Positions 34,353-43,692 of a DNA stretch of 56,048 nt are shown in pieces. The notes under the pieces were generated by a model. That model had not been told where the DNA came from. It was given only the letters and a program-made list of their open reading frames with translations, and did no database searches. The translations under genes and the position numbers were made by a program. This DNA is from Rheinheimera sp. A13L (GTDB taxonomy: Bacteria; Pseudomonadota; Gammaproteobacteria; Enterobacterales; Alteromonadaceae): the NCBI RefSeq assembly GCF_000217935.1, contig NZ_AFHI01000024.1, positions 1 to 56,048 of the forward strand, given 5' to 3'. Position 1 is the first letter of the stretch; every line of letters starts with the position of its first letter.

Positions 34353-34661
34353 GTGGATCAATTATTGGATCAATTGGATCAGAACTTAAAAGAGTTGTAC
34401 CGCAAAGCTTTGGATGCAGACGCTCTACTGGATGAAGTGCAACAGCAGGGTCATGGTAAATATCAACGCATTTTTGTTGATGACAAAAGTTTTCAGGTCA
34501 GCAGCGACAGATTTATGCCTTATTTAAGCGAAGCGGCTGAACAAGTTGCCGCTATGCGTCAGACTCAGCAATTTAATACCGCAACTTTGCAGCGGGTGGT
34601 CAAACAAATTCAGTTATTACACAAGACCTTAGCTGAGTTTCGTCAGGCCATTACAAAATAG
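34353..34661 (+). CDS. Small helical protein, possibly PriC-like
   Basis: A 102-residue all-helical protein. It starts with GTG at 34353, with GGAGG seven bases upstream. The middle (GKYQRIFVDDKSF, then SEAAEQVAAMRQ and a VVKQIQLLHKTL helix) has the layout of the N-terminal domain of primosomal protein PriC. However, the basic C-terminal half of PriC is missing. The match is by pattern only and could be wrong. It stands alone between divergent merC and the 99-residue gene. Confidence 0.5.
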   Translation: MDQLLDQLDQNLKELYRKALDADALLDEVQQQGHGKYQRIFVDDKSFQVSSDRFMPYLSEAAEQVAAMRQTQQFNTATLQRVVKQIQLLHKTLAEFRQAITK

Positions 34662-34744
34662 CTCATTTTTTGACCTGCTTATAAGAAACTATTCTAACGC
34701 AAAAAGGCCGTTGCACTACTCTAACAGAGGAGAAGGAGTACGCT

Positions 34745-35044
34745 ATGGCCACTTTAACGACTTCATTAGACAGCATCAAACTGGAAGCCAGACAATTAGC
34801 CTTGTCAGGTAATCAGGCTCGTGCAAATCCCGCAGCTTCGCTCGCAAAGGAGCTTGAGCCCGCAGTACAGCAAAACAAATTTCAACAGGCTTTTTCCAGC
34901 TTGCCACAAGAGCAACCCCAGAAAGAAGAAACCCGGCAGGATTCAATTCGGGTGACAAGCACTATAGGAAAAGCAGCCTCCAGTGGTCAGTTAAGCCGGG
35001 AGGAGGCCGTTGCCATTTACAGAGAAATCGCTAATCTGATTTAG
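34745..35044 (+). CDS. Hypothetical protein, 99 residues
   Basis: No family recognised. AAGGAG lies six bases before the ATG, an excellent signal. The N-terminal half is low-complexity, rich in Ala, Gln, Leu and Ser. The last 30 residues (TIGKAASSGQLSREEAVAIY then REIANLI) look like a short ordered helix pair. No signal peptide or membrane helix. Its stop overlaps the DUF3016 gene by 14 bases on the other strand. Confidence 0.7.
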   Translation: MATLTTSLDSIKLEARQLALSGNQARANPAASLAKELEPAVQQNKFQQAFSSLPQEQPQKEETRQDSIRVTSTIGKAASSGQLSREEAVAIYREIANLI

Positions 35045-35564
35045 CCGTTTTTTGCTGATGTGAAGCAACGGCAGGAGTCATAGTGTCTTTAAACCAACGC
35101 TCCAGCATCACCTTTTCGTATTCAAAAGCACGGTCAGATCTGCTCACGCTGCTTCTGCTCATAAAGCCCATATCTTTTAACTTCAGATCTTTTTCTTCAG
35201 CGACCACCACTTTGTTTTGGTCAAGCAGGCTGTAACTGAAATTAATACGCGGGATAAAGATGTCTTTGATCACGCGGATCTGTTGACCTGTCTGAGTAAA
35301 CATATGATTCACATCACCCGCCAAATCTATATCTGTCACTACCACATTCCAGCTATAACCTTCTGGTAATTCTTTGGCTAAGTCTGCAAATATTTTGTCG
35401 AAGCTGGCCATAGTTCTTTTTTCAAAAGCACCACGGGCTTCGTTGGCTGGTTTCATATCGGTAAATTTTTTGTAGTCTTTGTATTCCACTTTGACTTCAC
35501 CTGCCATCGCAGCACTGATCGCAAGTAGGGAAAGTATCACTACACCTGATTTCATAAAACGCAT
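35031..35564 (-). CDS. DUF3016 periplasmic protein
   Basis: A 177-residue exported protein. From the ATG at 35564 (GAGG about 6 bases upstream) a signal peptide ends near SAAMA, residue 21. The mature part follows DUF3016: VEYKDYKKFTDMKP, then ELPEGYSWNVVVTDIDLAGDV and the strand IRVIKDIFIPRINFSYSLLD. No enzyme motif is evident. The family is common in Shewanella, Alteromonas and Xanthomonas; its function is unknown. Confidence 0.8.
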   Translation of the reverse strand: MRFMKSGVVILSLLAISAAMAGEVKVEYKDYKKFTDMKPANEARGAFEKRTMASFDKIFADLAKELPEGYSWNVVVTDIDLAGDVNHMFTQTGQQIRVIKDIFIPRINFSYSLLDQNKVVVAEEKDLKLKDMGFMSRSSVSRSDRAFEYEKVMLERWFKDTMTPAVASHQQKTAKSD

Positions 35565-35818
35565 AACACACCTCTTCTTTTTTGCACCTGCCACACTATT
35601 GGTTCAACAAAGTCTGTGGCTGGTTACTCTGAATAAATGATCCAGGATCTCTTACTCTACTGACATCACTATAGCTTAGTCCGTTCCTTTGTCTGAAGTG
35701 ATTAATTGTGCCAAGAAGTGTTCAGATGTAATAGCTTGCTGACAAAGCCTGACACTTGGATTTGTTCAGCTTTTGCTGACTTTTATGAGCTGTATTTTTT
35801 TAGAGGATACTGATAACA

Positions 35819-35842
35819 AAAAACCGCCCGGAGGCGGTTTTT
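35819..35842 (-). terminator. Terminator of typA
   Basis: ACCGCC pairs with GGCGGT across CGGA, with A and T runs on both sides, 20 bases after the typA stop. It works for the minus strand and can also stop plus-strand transcripts. Confidence 0.8.
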
Positions 35843-35861
35843 ATTTAACTAAAACAACGTA

Positions 35862-37694
35862 TTAACCAGCACGGCCAGCACGTTTACGGTCGTTTTCAGT
35901 TAAGTGGCGTTTACGGATACGAATAGAAGCTGGTGTTACTTCAACCAGTTCGTCGTCATCGATAAATTCCAGAGCTTGTTCTAAAGCGTAACGGATTGGC
36001 GGAACCAGGTTAATGGCTTCGTCAGTACCAGAAGCACGTACGTTGGTTAACTGTTTACCTTTTAAGCAGTTTACAGTTAAGTCGTTGCTACGGCTGTGAA
36101 TACCAATGACCTGACCTTCATACACTTCTTCAGCATGGCTGATAAACATACGGCCACGTTCCTGCAGAGAGAAAATGGCGTAACCAGCAGCTTTACCTGT
36201 AGCGTTAGAAATTAATACACCGTTCATACGCTGACCTATAGTACCGCCTTTGTACGGGCCGTAGCAGTCGAAGCTGTGGTACATCAGACCAGTACCTGAA
36301 GTCAGAGTCATAAATTCAGTACGGAAACCAATTAAACCACGGCTTGGCATGTTGAAGTCCATACGAATACGGCCTTTACCATCTGGTTGCATATTGGTCA
36401 GGTCAGCTTTACGCTCACCCATTTTTTCCATGATAGAACCCTGGTGTTGTTCTTCAACGTCAATGGTCACGTTTTCCATTGGTTCAGTTTTTACACCGTC
36501 TTCCACTCTCATGATCACTTCAGGACGAGATACAGCCAGTTCAAAACCTTCACGACGCATGTTTTCAATTAACACGCCTAAGTGCAATTCACCACGGCCT
36601 GATACTTTGAACTTGTCACCGTCTTCAGTTTCTTCAACACGTAAAGCCACGTTGTGTTTCAGTTCAGCATTTAAGCGATCTAAGATCTGACGTGAAGTAA
36701 CAAATTTACCTTCTTTACCCGCGAACGGAGACGTATTGACCTGGAAGGTCATAGTCACTGTTGGTTCATCTACCTGCAGAGCTGGCAATGGATCCAGATT
36801 GTTTGGAGCACAAATGGTATCAGAGATTTTCAGCTCGCCTAAACCAGTGAAGGCAACAATATCACCTGCGTTGGCTTCAGTGGCTTCAATACGCTCCAGA
36901 CCTAAGTAACCAAAAACCTGACCTACTTTAGCGTTACGTTTATTGCCATCGGCACCAATCACTGTGACTTGCTGGTTAGGCTTTAAAGTACCGCGCTTGA
37001 TACGACCGATACCGATAATGCCTAAGTAGCTTGAGTAATCCAGCTGAGACACCTGAATCTGGGTATCACCGTTCAATTCAACTTTTGGTGGAGCTACGTG
37101 CTCAACAATGGCTGCGAACAAATCGTTGATATCTGTTTTTGGCTCGTTGTAATCCAGAGTCGCCCAACCATTGATGGCTGAGGCGTAAACGATAGGGAAA
37201 TCTAACTGCTCGTCAGTTGCGCCTAAGTTGTCGAACAGGTCGAATACCTGGTCGATAACCCAATCCGGACGTGCACCCGGACGGTCAATTTTATTGACAA
37301 CAACAATAGGCTTTAAACCGTGAGCAAAAGCTTTTTGAGTTACGAAACGTGTTTGTGGCATTGGGCCTTCAACAGCGTCAACTAATAACAATACAGAGTC
37401 AGCCATAGACAATACACGTTCAACTTCACCACCGAAGTCGGCGTGGCCTGGTGTGTCCAGAATGTTGATGTGGTAACCGTTCCAGCGTACTGAGGTATTT
37501 TTTGCCAATATTGTTATACCGCGTTCGGATTCCTGGGCATTAGAGTCCATTACACGTTCCTGCAACTTAGCGCGGGCATCAAAAGTGCCTGACTGTTGCA
37601 GCAATTTGTCTACCAAAGTTGTTTTACCATGGTCAACGTGCGCGATAATGGCGACATTACGCAGTTTTTCGATCGCTGAAGCGGTTCCGCTCAT
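35862..37694 (-). CDS. typA: Ribosome-associated GTPase TypA/BipA
   Basis: Translational GTPase of 610 residues needed for 50S assembly and growth at low temperature. G1 is [16 protein letters not shown]2 lies in [14 protein letters not shown]3 [10 protein letters not shown] and G4 NKIDRPGAR. After domain II come the EF-G-like domains III and V and the BipA-specific C-terminal domain with [17 protein letters not shown]. The N-terminus has a short extension MSGTASA before IEKLRN. It is divergent from glnA, the same arrangement as in E. coli. Confidence 0.97.
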   Translation of the reverse strand: MSGTASAIEKLRNVAIIAHVDHGKTTLVDKLLQQSGTFDARAKLQERVMDSNAQESERGITILAKNTSVRWNGYHINILDTPGHADFGGEVERVLSMADSVLLLVDAVEGPMPQTRFVTQKAFAHGLKPIVVVNKIDRPGARPDWVIDQVFDLFDNLGATDEQLDFPIVYASAINGWATLDYNEPKTDINDLFAAIVEHVAPPKVELNGDTQIQVSQLDYSSYLGIIGIGRIKRGTLKPNQQVTVIGADGNKRNAKVGQVFGYLGLERIEATEANAGDIVAFTGLGELKISDTICAPNNLDPLPALQVDEPTVTMTFQVNTSPFAGKEGKFVTSRQILDRLNAELKHNVALRVEETEDGDKFKVSGRGELHLGVLIENMRREGFELAVSRPEVIMRVEDGVKTEPMENVTIDVEEQHQGSIMEKMGERKADLTNMQPDGKGRIRMDFNMPSRGLIGFRTEFMTLTSGTGLMYHSFDCYGPYKGGTIGQRMNGVLISNATGKAAGYAIFSLQERGRMFISHAEEVYEGQVIGIHSRSNDLTVNCLKGKQLTNVRASGTDEAINLVPPIRYALEQALEFIDDDELVEVTPASIRIRKRHLTENDRKRAGRAG

Positions 37695-37923
37695 TTATAT
37701 TTCCTCTGTGGCACTAGCTGACCATAATCTTGACTACTAGGCATTGACTAAAAGTTGTTCGAATTCAAGGGCGCGTATTCTACTCTGTTTTTACGCAGAA
37801 AGAAAAAATAACTGTGATCTGCAGCGGCTTATTTTTACTCCACTGTAACTAAACGATGAATTTCAACGCTTTTCAATGACAACAGGATGAAACTTGCTAT
37901 TTTAAGGCGTGTTTATTTGAAAA

Positions 37924-37980
37924 AGCACCAGGCTGGGGCTTTTGCATCACAATGAAGCAACATTGCACCAATATAATGCA
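37924..37980. promoter_or_regulatory. NtrC enhancer array upstream of glnA
   Basis: Three 17-bp sites resemble TGCACC-N5-GGTGCA: 37924-37940 (AGCACC/GGGGCT), 37943-37959 (TGCATC/GAAGCA) and 37964-37980 (TGCACC/AATGCA). The centres are 19 and 21 bp apart, roughly two turns of the helix, so the sites face the same side. The third is closest to consensus. The promoter lies about 65-120 bp downstream. Confidence 0.6.
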
Positions 37981-38042
37981 CAGGCATGAATCATTGCGGA
38001 GCAGCACAACTGAAAGTCGTTACAAATCAACACCATAAATCT

Positions 38043-38059
38043 TTGGCATAAGAATGGCA
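38043..38059 (+). promoter_or_regulatory. Sigma-54 promoter of glnA
   Basis: TTGGCATAAGAATGGCA has GG and GC in the required 12-bp register. Transcription should begin near 38070, giving a leader of about 75 bases. Together with the NtrC sites it repeats the E. coli glnAp2 arrangement. Confidence 0.75.
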
Positions 38060-38146
38060 TTACAAAGCGCAAAGCTTTGGCCTAAGCCAGCATTATAAAA
38101 ACAGGTGCTTTATCGCACCCGTCAACAGCACAAACCGGAGGAATGC

Positions 38147-39556
38147 ATGTCTGCATCTACAGTACTGAGTTTTATCAAAGAGAACGACGTAAGATTCGTT
38201 GATTTACGCTTTACAGATACCAAAGGTAAAGAACAACACGTGACTATTCCAGTCAGCCAGATCAACGAAGATTTCTTTGAAGACGGCAAAATGTTCGACG
38301 GTTCTTCTATTGCCGGCTGGAAAGGTATTAATGACTCAGACATGATCCTGATGCCTCAGGCCGACACCATGTTACTGGACCCGTTTTCAGAAGAAACGAC
38401 AGTAAACATCAGCTGTGACGTTATCGAACCAAGCACTATGCAAGGTTACGAGCGTTGCCCTCGCTCTATCGCTAAACGTGCTGAAGAGTACCTGAAGTCT
38501 ACCGGTATTGCTGACACTGTATTGTTTGGACCTGAGCCAGAATGGTTCATGTTTGATGACGTGCGTTTCAAAAACACTATGTCTACTGCTTTCTTCGCTA
38601 TCGATTCAGCAGAAGCTGCATGGAACTCAGATAAAGTATACGAAGGCGGTAACAAAGCTCACCGTCCTGGTATCAAAGGCGGTTACTTCCCGGTACCACC
38701 AGTAGATCAACACCACGATATCCGTAGCGCCATGTGTGTGGTGCTGGAAGAAATGGGTCAGGTAGTTGAAGCTCACCACCACGAAGTGGCTACTGCGGGT
38801 CAGAACGAAATCGCAACTCGTTTCAATACCTTAACTAAAAAAGCGGATGAAATTCAGGTTCTGAAATACGTGATCCACAACGTAGCTAACCTGTACGGCA
38901 AAACTGTAACCTTTATGCCAAAACCTTTAGTAGGCGATAACGGTTCAGGTATGCACTGTCACCAGTCATTAGCAAAAGATGGTGTCAACCTGTTTGCTGG
39001 TGATAAATATGCTGGCTTGTCTGAAACTGCGCTGTACTACATCGGCGGTATCATCAAACATGCTAAATCAATCAATGCCTTCACTAACCCTTCTACCAAC
39101 TCGTACAAGCGTTTAGTGCCACATTTCGAAGCTCCTGTGATGCTGGCTTACTCAGCCCGTAACCGTTCAGCTTCTATCCGTATCCCATTGGTACCAAGTG
39201 CGAAAGCACGTCGTATCGAAGTGCGTTTCCCGGATCCGGCAGCTAACCCTTACTTAGCTTTCGTCGCTCAGTTAATGGCTGGTTTAGATGGTATTCAGAA
39301 CAAGATCCACCCAGGCGATGCCATGGATAAAGACTTGTATGACCTGCCACCAGAAGAAGAAGCACTGATCCCTCAGGTTTGTGGTTCTTTAGACGAAGCT
39401 CTGGATGCTTTAGATTCAAACCGCGCTATCTACACTAAAGGCGGCGTAATGTCTGACGCGATGATCGATGCCTACATCGAACTGAAACGTGCTGAAGCCA
39501 AACGTGTTTCTATCGCAGTTCACCCACTGGAATATGAACTGTACTACAGCGTGTAA
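38147..39556 (+). CDS. glnA: Glutamine synthetase type I
   Basis: Dodecameric enzyme that joins ammonia to glutamate, 469 residues, the E. coli length. The start ATG at 38147 has GGAGG five bases upstream. Signatures are [38 protein letters not shown] with metal ligands, and the ATP loop [16 protein letters not shown]. The adenylylation tyrosine Y398 is in DLYDLPPEE, so the GlnE switch is likely. [10 protein letters not shown] is conserved. Transcribed from a sigma-54 promoter and ending at its own terminator. Confidence 0.98.
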   Translation: MSASTVLSFIKENDVRFVDLRFTDTKGKEQHVTIPVSQINEDFFEDGKMFDGSSIAGWKGINDSDMILMPQADTMLLDPFSEETTVNISCDVIEPSTMQGYERCPRSIAKRAEEYLKSTGIADTVLFGPEPEWFMFDDVRFKNTMSTAFFAIDSAEAAWNSDKVYEGGNKAHRPGIKGGYFPVPPVDQHHDIRSAMCVVLEEMGQVVEAHHHEVATAGQNEIATRFNTLTKKADEIQVLKYVIHNVANLYGKTVTFMPKPLVGDNGSGMHCHQSLAKDGVNLFAGDKYAGLSETALYYIGGIIKHAKSINAFTNPSTNSYKRLVPHFEAPVMLAYSARNRSASIRIPLVPSAKARRIEVRFPDPAANPYLAFVAQLMAGLDGIQNKIHPGDAMDKDLYDLPPEEEALIPQVCGSLDEALDALDSNRAIYTKGGVMSDAMIDAYIELKRAEAKRVSIAVHPLEYELYYSV

Positions 39557-39582
39557 TCCACGAATTACTCTGTAGACTTATG

Positions 39583-39607
39583 AAAACCCGCGCCTGCGCG
39601 GGTTTTT
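39583..39607 (+). terminator. Terminator of glnA
   Basis: AAAACCCGCG pairs with CGCGGGTTTT across CCTG, and a fifth T follows. Between glnA and the ntrBC genes. Confidence 0.9.
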
Positions 39608-39680
39608 CTTTGGCTGGAATTTGAGATCCCCGCCCGGACAGATTAGAGTGAATACAGCTGCACCCCTAATCCGGATTTAC

Positions 39681-40208
39681 ATGAACAAGCTGATCCTGTT
39701 TTTTGTTTTACTCTGCACCACTGCATTTTGCACCAGCCTGTTTGCACAGCAGGTTTATGTCAGTGTTGATGAAAATGGCGTTCCGCTGTATTCAGACAAA
39801 GCCAGCGCAGGGGCTAAAAAAATAGAACTGAAAGTATCACTGCAAAGCCAACAGCCACAACAAGCCACTCAAATAGACCCTCTTGCCTCTTTAACTGAGG
39901 AAGCGCCACTGTATCAGTTGACCATATTGACACCAGCTGCAGAAGACACAGTGATTTCCAATCAGGGTGAAGTGGTAGTACAAAGCGACGTCAGCCCGGA
40001 ACTTGCCGACCACCACAAATTACGTTTAGTGCTGGATAACAGTCAGCACAGCCCGCTGCAACAAAGTAGCAACTTCCGTTTACTTGGCGTTGAACGGGGG
40101 GAACATCAACTTCAACTTCAAGCCCTTGATCAAAACGGCAAGCTAATTGCAGAAAGTCCTGTCACAACCTTTTATTTACGTAAAACTACAATAGCTACAC
40201 CAAAATAG
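39681..40208 (+). CDS. DUF4124-domain exported protein
   Basis: A 175-residue protein with a signal peptide ending at FAQ (residue 23) and then the DUF4124 domain QVYVSVDENGVPLYSDKASA. A linker rich in Gln follows, then a beta-sandwich-like domain with TILTPAAEDTVISNQGEVVV and LRLVLDN. DUF4124 genes often sit in front of ntrB in gammaproteobacteria, and that is the case here. ATG at 39681 fits the signal peptide; the upstream extension does not. Function unknown. Confidence 0.82.
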   Translation: MNKLILFFVLLCTTAFCTSLFAQQVYVSVDENGVPLYSDKASAGAKKIELKVSLQSQQPQQATQIDPLASLTEEAPLYQLTILTPAAEDTVISNQGEVVVQSDVSPELADHHKLRLVLDNSQHSPLQQSSNFRLLGVERGEHQLQLQALDQNGKLIAESPVTTFYLRKTTIATPK

Positions 40209-40214
40209 TGCGTT

Positions 40215-40242
40215 TTGACGGAGATCCGTCTGATTTTACAGT
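40215..40242 (+). promoter_or_regulatory. Candidate sigma-70 promoter of ntrBC
   Basis: TTGACG (40215-40220) and TACAGT (40237-40242) are 16 bp apart. The start would fall near 40249, just before the NtrC site at 40258, so bound NtrC would block it. E. coli glnL is arranged in the same way. Confidence 0.5.
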
Positions 40243-40257
40243 ACACTGTGAAATCAA

Positions 40258-40274
40258 AGCACCATTTTGGTGCA
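40258..40274. promoter_or_regulatory. NtrC binding site in front of ntrB
   Basis: AGCACCATTTTGGTGCA is a near-perfect NtrC palindrome; only the outermost base departs from TGCACC-N5-GGTGCA. Its position immediately after the candidate promoter suggests negative autoregulation. Confidence 0.75.
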
Positions 40275-40287
40275 ACAGGTGAGCGCA

Positions 40288-41373
40288 GTGACCCAACAAC
40301 AAAAGACGATGGACTTTTCCACCACCGACTTTACCGATCAGCTCAGTACCGCCATTTTGGTGCTGGATAGCCAATTACAGGTGCAGTATTTTAATACCGC
40401 CAGTTCGGCAATGTTTGGTGTGGGCGAAAAACGACTGGCGCAGCAGTATTTTTTTACCTTGTTTCAATACACAGATTTAACCTCCAGTTTCTTTTTAACC
40501 GCACTGCAAAACCGGCAGGGTTTTGGCATCAGTGATGTGCAGGCAGTTTTACTGGATGGGCGGCATATTCTGCTGGATGTCACAGTTAATCTGATTGAAC
40601 AGCCCCATTTAGCTTTGATGCTGGAACTACGTCAGGTGGATCAGCAACGCAAAATCAGTCTGGAAAGTTTACAACAGCACCAGCACTTAGCTGCCCGTGA
40701 ATTGATCCGCGGTTTAGCCCACGAAATTAAAAACCCTTTAGGGGGTTTGCGCGGTGCGGCCCAGTTGCTGGAAGAGTCGCTGAATGAGGATCAAAAAGAA
40801 TACACTCAGCTGATTATTGCTCAGGCTGACCGGTTGCGTAATCTGGTGGATCGCTTGCTGGGGCCTTATAAAGCGCCCAATAAAAAATCGTCTAACGTGC
40901 ATCAGGTGCTGGAAAGAGTCAGCCAACTGGCTCAAATGGATAACCCGACTCAGGTGCAGTTTGTGCGCGATTACGATCCGAGTATTCCGGACTTTTCATT
41001 TGACCCCGAATTGATAGAACAAGCCTTACTGAACATAGTTGGCAATGCTCAGCAGGTGCTGACTGAAGGTGGCCAAATCACCTTACAAACCCGGATTTTA
41101 AATCAGCATACCATTCATGGTCGTCGTCACCGCTTAGTCGCAGCCGTCAAAGTGATAGATAACGGCCCTGGTATTCCACCTGAAATTAAAGACACCTTAT
41201 TTTTCCCTATGGTCACAGGCAAACCTGGTGGTACAGGTTTGGGCTTGTCGATAGCTCAAACCCTGATCCATCAACATGGTGGCTGGATTGATTGCGAAAG
41301 CTGGCCGGGGCAAACCGCTTTTACTTTGTATTTACCGCTCAATAACTCTGGAGAAGAAGAATGCAGCAAGTAG
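40288..41373 (+). CDS. ntrB: Nitrogen regulation sensor kinase NtrB (GlnL)
   Basis: Cytoplasmic histidine kinase/phosphatase for NtrC, controlled by PII. From GTG 40288 (AGGTGA five bases upstream) it has 361 residues; ATG 40309 is an alternative that lacks a good ribosome-binding site. The PAS domain spans about residues 15-115. H145 in GLAHEIKNPLGGLRGAAQLL is the phosphorylation site. The ATPase part has N box IVGNAQQVL, G1 DNGPGIP and G2 GGTGLGLSIA. Its end overlaps ntrC by 13 bases. Probably repressed by NtrC at 40258. Confidence 0.95.
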   Translation: MTQQQKTMDFSTTDFTDQLSTAILVLDSQLQVQYFNTASSAMFGVGEKRLAQQYFFTLFQYTDLTSSFFLTALQNRQGFGISDVQAVLLDGRHILLDVTVNLIEQPHLALMLELRQVDQQRKISLESLQQHQHLAARELIRGLAHEIKNPLGGLRGAAQLLEESLNEDQKEYTQLIIAQADRLRNLVDRLLGPYKAPNKKSSNVHQVLERVSQLAQMDNPTQVQFVRDYDPSIPDFSFDPELIEQALLNIVGNAQQVLTEGGQITLQTRILNQHTIHGRRHRLVAAVKVIDNGPGIPPEIKDTLFFPMVTGKPGGTGLGLSIAQTLIHQHGGWIDCESWPGQTAFTLYLPLNNSGEEECSK

Positions 41374-42770
41374 TCTGGATTATTGATGATGACAATTCGA
41401 TCCGCTGGGTATTGGAAAAGGCGTTAGCCAGGGCAGATATTGCCTGCGAAAGTTATGCTTCTGCCGATTTGATGTTGCAACGTCTGCAGTATGAACAACC
41501 TACAGTGGTGGTATCCGACATTCGGATGCCAGGCACTGATGGTATGGCGCTGTTAACCAAGTTGCAGGAACTCTCCCCTGAATTGCCTGTGATTATTATG
41601 ACAGCGCATTCGGATCTGGACAGTGCAGTCAATGCCTTTAAAAAAGGCGCTTTTGAGTACCTGCCAAAACCTTTTGATATTAATGAAGCTGTATCGCTTA
41701 TTCAGCGTGCTTTGGCGCACAGTCAGGCGAAACAGCCAAAACAACAGGCTGTAGTACAGACTGAAGTGCCGGAAATTATCGGTGAAGCTCCGGCTATGCA
41801 GGAAGTATTTCGTGCTATTGGCCGCTTATCACGCTCCAGTATCAGCGTGCTGATCAACGGTCAGTCCGGTACAGGCAAAGAACTGGTGGCTCATGCACTG
41901 CATAAACACAGCCCACGTTCAGAACAGCCTTTTATTGCGTTAAATATGGCGGCTATTCCAAAAGACTTAATAGAATCTGAGCTGTTTGGTCATGAAAAAG
42001 GCGCATTTACCGGCGCTGCCAACTTGCGTAAAGGTCGCTTTGAACAAGCAGATGGTGGCACGTTATTTCTCGACGAAATAGGTGATATGCCGCTGGACGT
42101 GCAAACCCGTTTGTTAAGAGTGCTGGCTGATGGTCAGTTTTACCGGGTCGGTGGTCACCAGGGCATCAGCGTGGATGTACGCATTATTGCGGCCACTCAC
42201 CAGAATCTGGAAATACTGGTGGCTGAAGGCAAGTTCCGCGAAGACTTATTCCATCGCCTGAATGTGATCCGCATTCAAATTCCTGCACTGAAAGATCGCA
42301 AACAGGATATTCCCAAACTGGCGCAGCATTTCCTGCAGCAGGCAGCCCGTGAGCTGAATGTGGAAGCAAAAAATCTGGCGCCTGAGACCGAAAAATTTAT
42401 AGCTCAGCTCGACTGGCCTGGTAACGTGCGCCAACTGGAAAACAGCTGTCGTTGGTTAACAGTGATGGCCAGTGGCAAACAAGTGCTGTTATCCGACTTA
42501 CCGCCTGAACTCACCAGCGCACCTAAAGTCATAGTAAGCTCCACAACTGGCGGTCAACAAAGCTGGCAAGATGCGTTAGCGGCCTGGGTCAGTCAAAAAC
42601 TCAATGCCGGTGAAGAAAACATTCTGGCTGAAGCAGGGCCTGAATTTGAAAAAATAGTGCTGCAACAGGCATTACATTACACCCATGGTCATAAACAAGA
42701 TGCAGCTAAACGTTTGGGCTGGGGCCGAAATACTCTGACCCGTAAGTTAAAAGAACTGAACATGGAATAG
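41361..42770 (+). CDS. ntrC: Nitrogen regulation response regulator NtrC (GlnG)
   Basis: Sigma-54 activator of nitrogen-assimilation genes, 469 residues. The receiver domain (1-120) has D53 in [10 protein letters not shown], plus T and K at MTAHSD and LPKPFD. The AAA+ domain has Walker [14 protein letters not shown], the sigma-54 contact loop [11 protein letters not shown] and Walker [13 protein letters not shown]. The C-terminal Fis-type helix-turn-helix is [20 protein letters not shown]. Likely acts on the sites at 37924 and 40258. The operator at the peptide-PspC operon (2013) is not an obvious NtrC site. Confidence 0.97.
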   Translation: MQQVVWIIDDDNSIRWVLEKALARADIACESYASADLMLQRLQYEQPTVVVSDIRMPGTDGMALLTKLQELSPELPVIIMTAHSDLDSAVNAFKKGAFEYLPKPFDINEAVSLIQRALAHSQAKQPKQQAVVQTEVPEIIGEAPAMQEVFRAIGRLSRSSISVLINGQSGTGKELVAHALHKHSPRSEQPFIALNMAAIPKDLIESELFGHEKGAFTGAANLRKGRFEQADGGTLFLDEIGDMPLDVQTRLLRVLADGQFYRVGGHQGISVDVRIIAATHQNLEILVAEGKFREDLFHRLNVIRIQIPALKDRKQDIPKLAQHFLQQAARELNVEAKNLAPETEKFIAQLDWPGNVRQLENSCRWLTVMASGKQVLLSDLPPELTSAPKVIVSSTTGGQQSWQDALAAWVSQKLNAGEENILAEAGPEFEKIVLQQALHYTHGHKQDAAKRLGWGRNTLTRKLKELNME

Positions 42771-42799
42771 GGGATTTTGTTCTCCCCCTGCTCAGCCAT

Positions 42800-42837
42800 A
42801 AAAAAAACCAGCCAGATGGCACATCTTTCCATCTGGC
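42800..42837 (-). terminator. Terminator of the lipoprotein gene
   Basis: GCCAGATGG pairs with CCATCTGGC across nine bases. On the minus strand it is followed by TGGTTTTTTTTATGG. Confidence 0.75.
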
Positions 42838-42858
42838 CGGCAGGAAACTGAATTGCGT

Positions 42859-43554
42859 TCAAAAGGGTTCGAGCGCAATTTCGATGCTTTTGTAATACAA
42901 CGAGGTTAAGCCTTCGAACCCTGAGTCTGTACCTACAAAAACCCAGACTTTGCCTTGCCCATCACTGTATAAAGGAATGCGCTGACTGGTTGTGGTTTGG
43001 ACTGTTTTTTCAGCGAATGCAGAACCATCACAGGCTGCACCTTGGGCGGCAACATTGCCTATCACTTTGGCATGACTGCCTGACTGTGACTGCTGCCCCT
43101 TGTCCAGGTTTAAATAGTAACCCTCTTGTTTGGGTTCTTTGTCGCCGTAACCAAACTTCAGATAAACGCTTTCACCTGGTGCGCCCCCTACTCCGGCACA
43201 ATCAACACCGGCATTGGATAAAAAGCTCAGACGAACCCTGGCGTAATATTTAGTGGAAGGTTCCAGCCCGGAAAACTGGTTTTTCAGAAACATAAACAAA
43301 TCATCACTGCGATTCATACCAGACAGGTAAAAGCCATTAGCTGATGTCTCACCAGGCAAAGTGCGGATCCCCGACTCCAACTGGTAAATAGCTGCATTGT
43401 CGGCAGGATAATCTGAAAAGCCAGCGGTCCAGCCCTGAGCTCCTGAGTTGAAATTAAAATTGTAGGCTTTGTCCTTAGCTGATATCAGCTCCACATCACA
43501 GCCTGAAAGGAACACCCCACTAAAAACCATTACGAAAGCCAAACGCTGCATCAT
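42859..43554 (-). CDS. Predicted lipoprotein, 231 residues, unknown function
   Basis: AAAGGAG precedes ATGATG at 43554/43551. The signal peptide ends in the lipobox LSGC (Cys near residue 19), and Asp is the next residue, which in E. coli would favour retention in the inner membrane. The mature part is a predicted beta-sandwich: FNFNSGAQGWTAGFSDYP at the start resembles carbohydrate-binding-type jelly rolls, and VWVFVGTDSGFEGLTSLYY is near the end. There are two further cysteine-containing Gly-rich segments. No known family is recognised. It is a single gene with a terminator. Confidence 0.7.
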   Translation of the reverse strand: MMQRLAFVMVFSGVFLSGCDVELISAKDKAYNFNFNSGAQGWTAGFSDYPADNAAIYQLESGIRTLPGETSANGFYLSGMNRSDDLFMFLKNQFSGLEPSTKYYARVRLSFLSNAGVDCAGVGGAPGESVYLKFGYGDKEPKQEGYYLNLDKGQQSQSGSHAKVIGNVAAQGAACDGSAFAEKTVQTTTSQRIPLYSDGQGKVWVFVGTDSGFEGLTSLYYKSIEIALEPF

Positions 43555-43692
43555 CGATCTCCTTTTTGCTGCCTTGAGTCTAAGGGCAAGAAAAAGTGAG
43601 GCTGTGACCATTTGTAATGGTTAGGTTGGCAAAAGTTACCGGATACAACCAAAGGTAAAACCAGCCGCCGGACACGGCTGGTTTATGCAGTA

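Larger units (their letters stand above)
37695..38146. other. typA-glnA divergent regulatory region
   Basis: No gene seen in 452 bases. The glnA half has an NtrC-type enhancer array (37924-37980) and a sigma-54 promoter (38043-38059). The typA promoter must lie in the first 150 bases, where I see no strong consensus. Confidence 0.7.
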
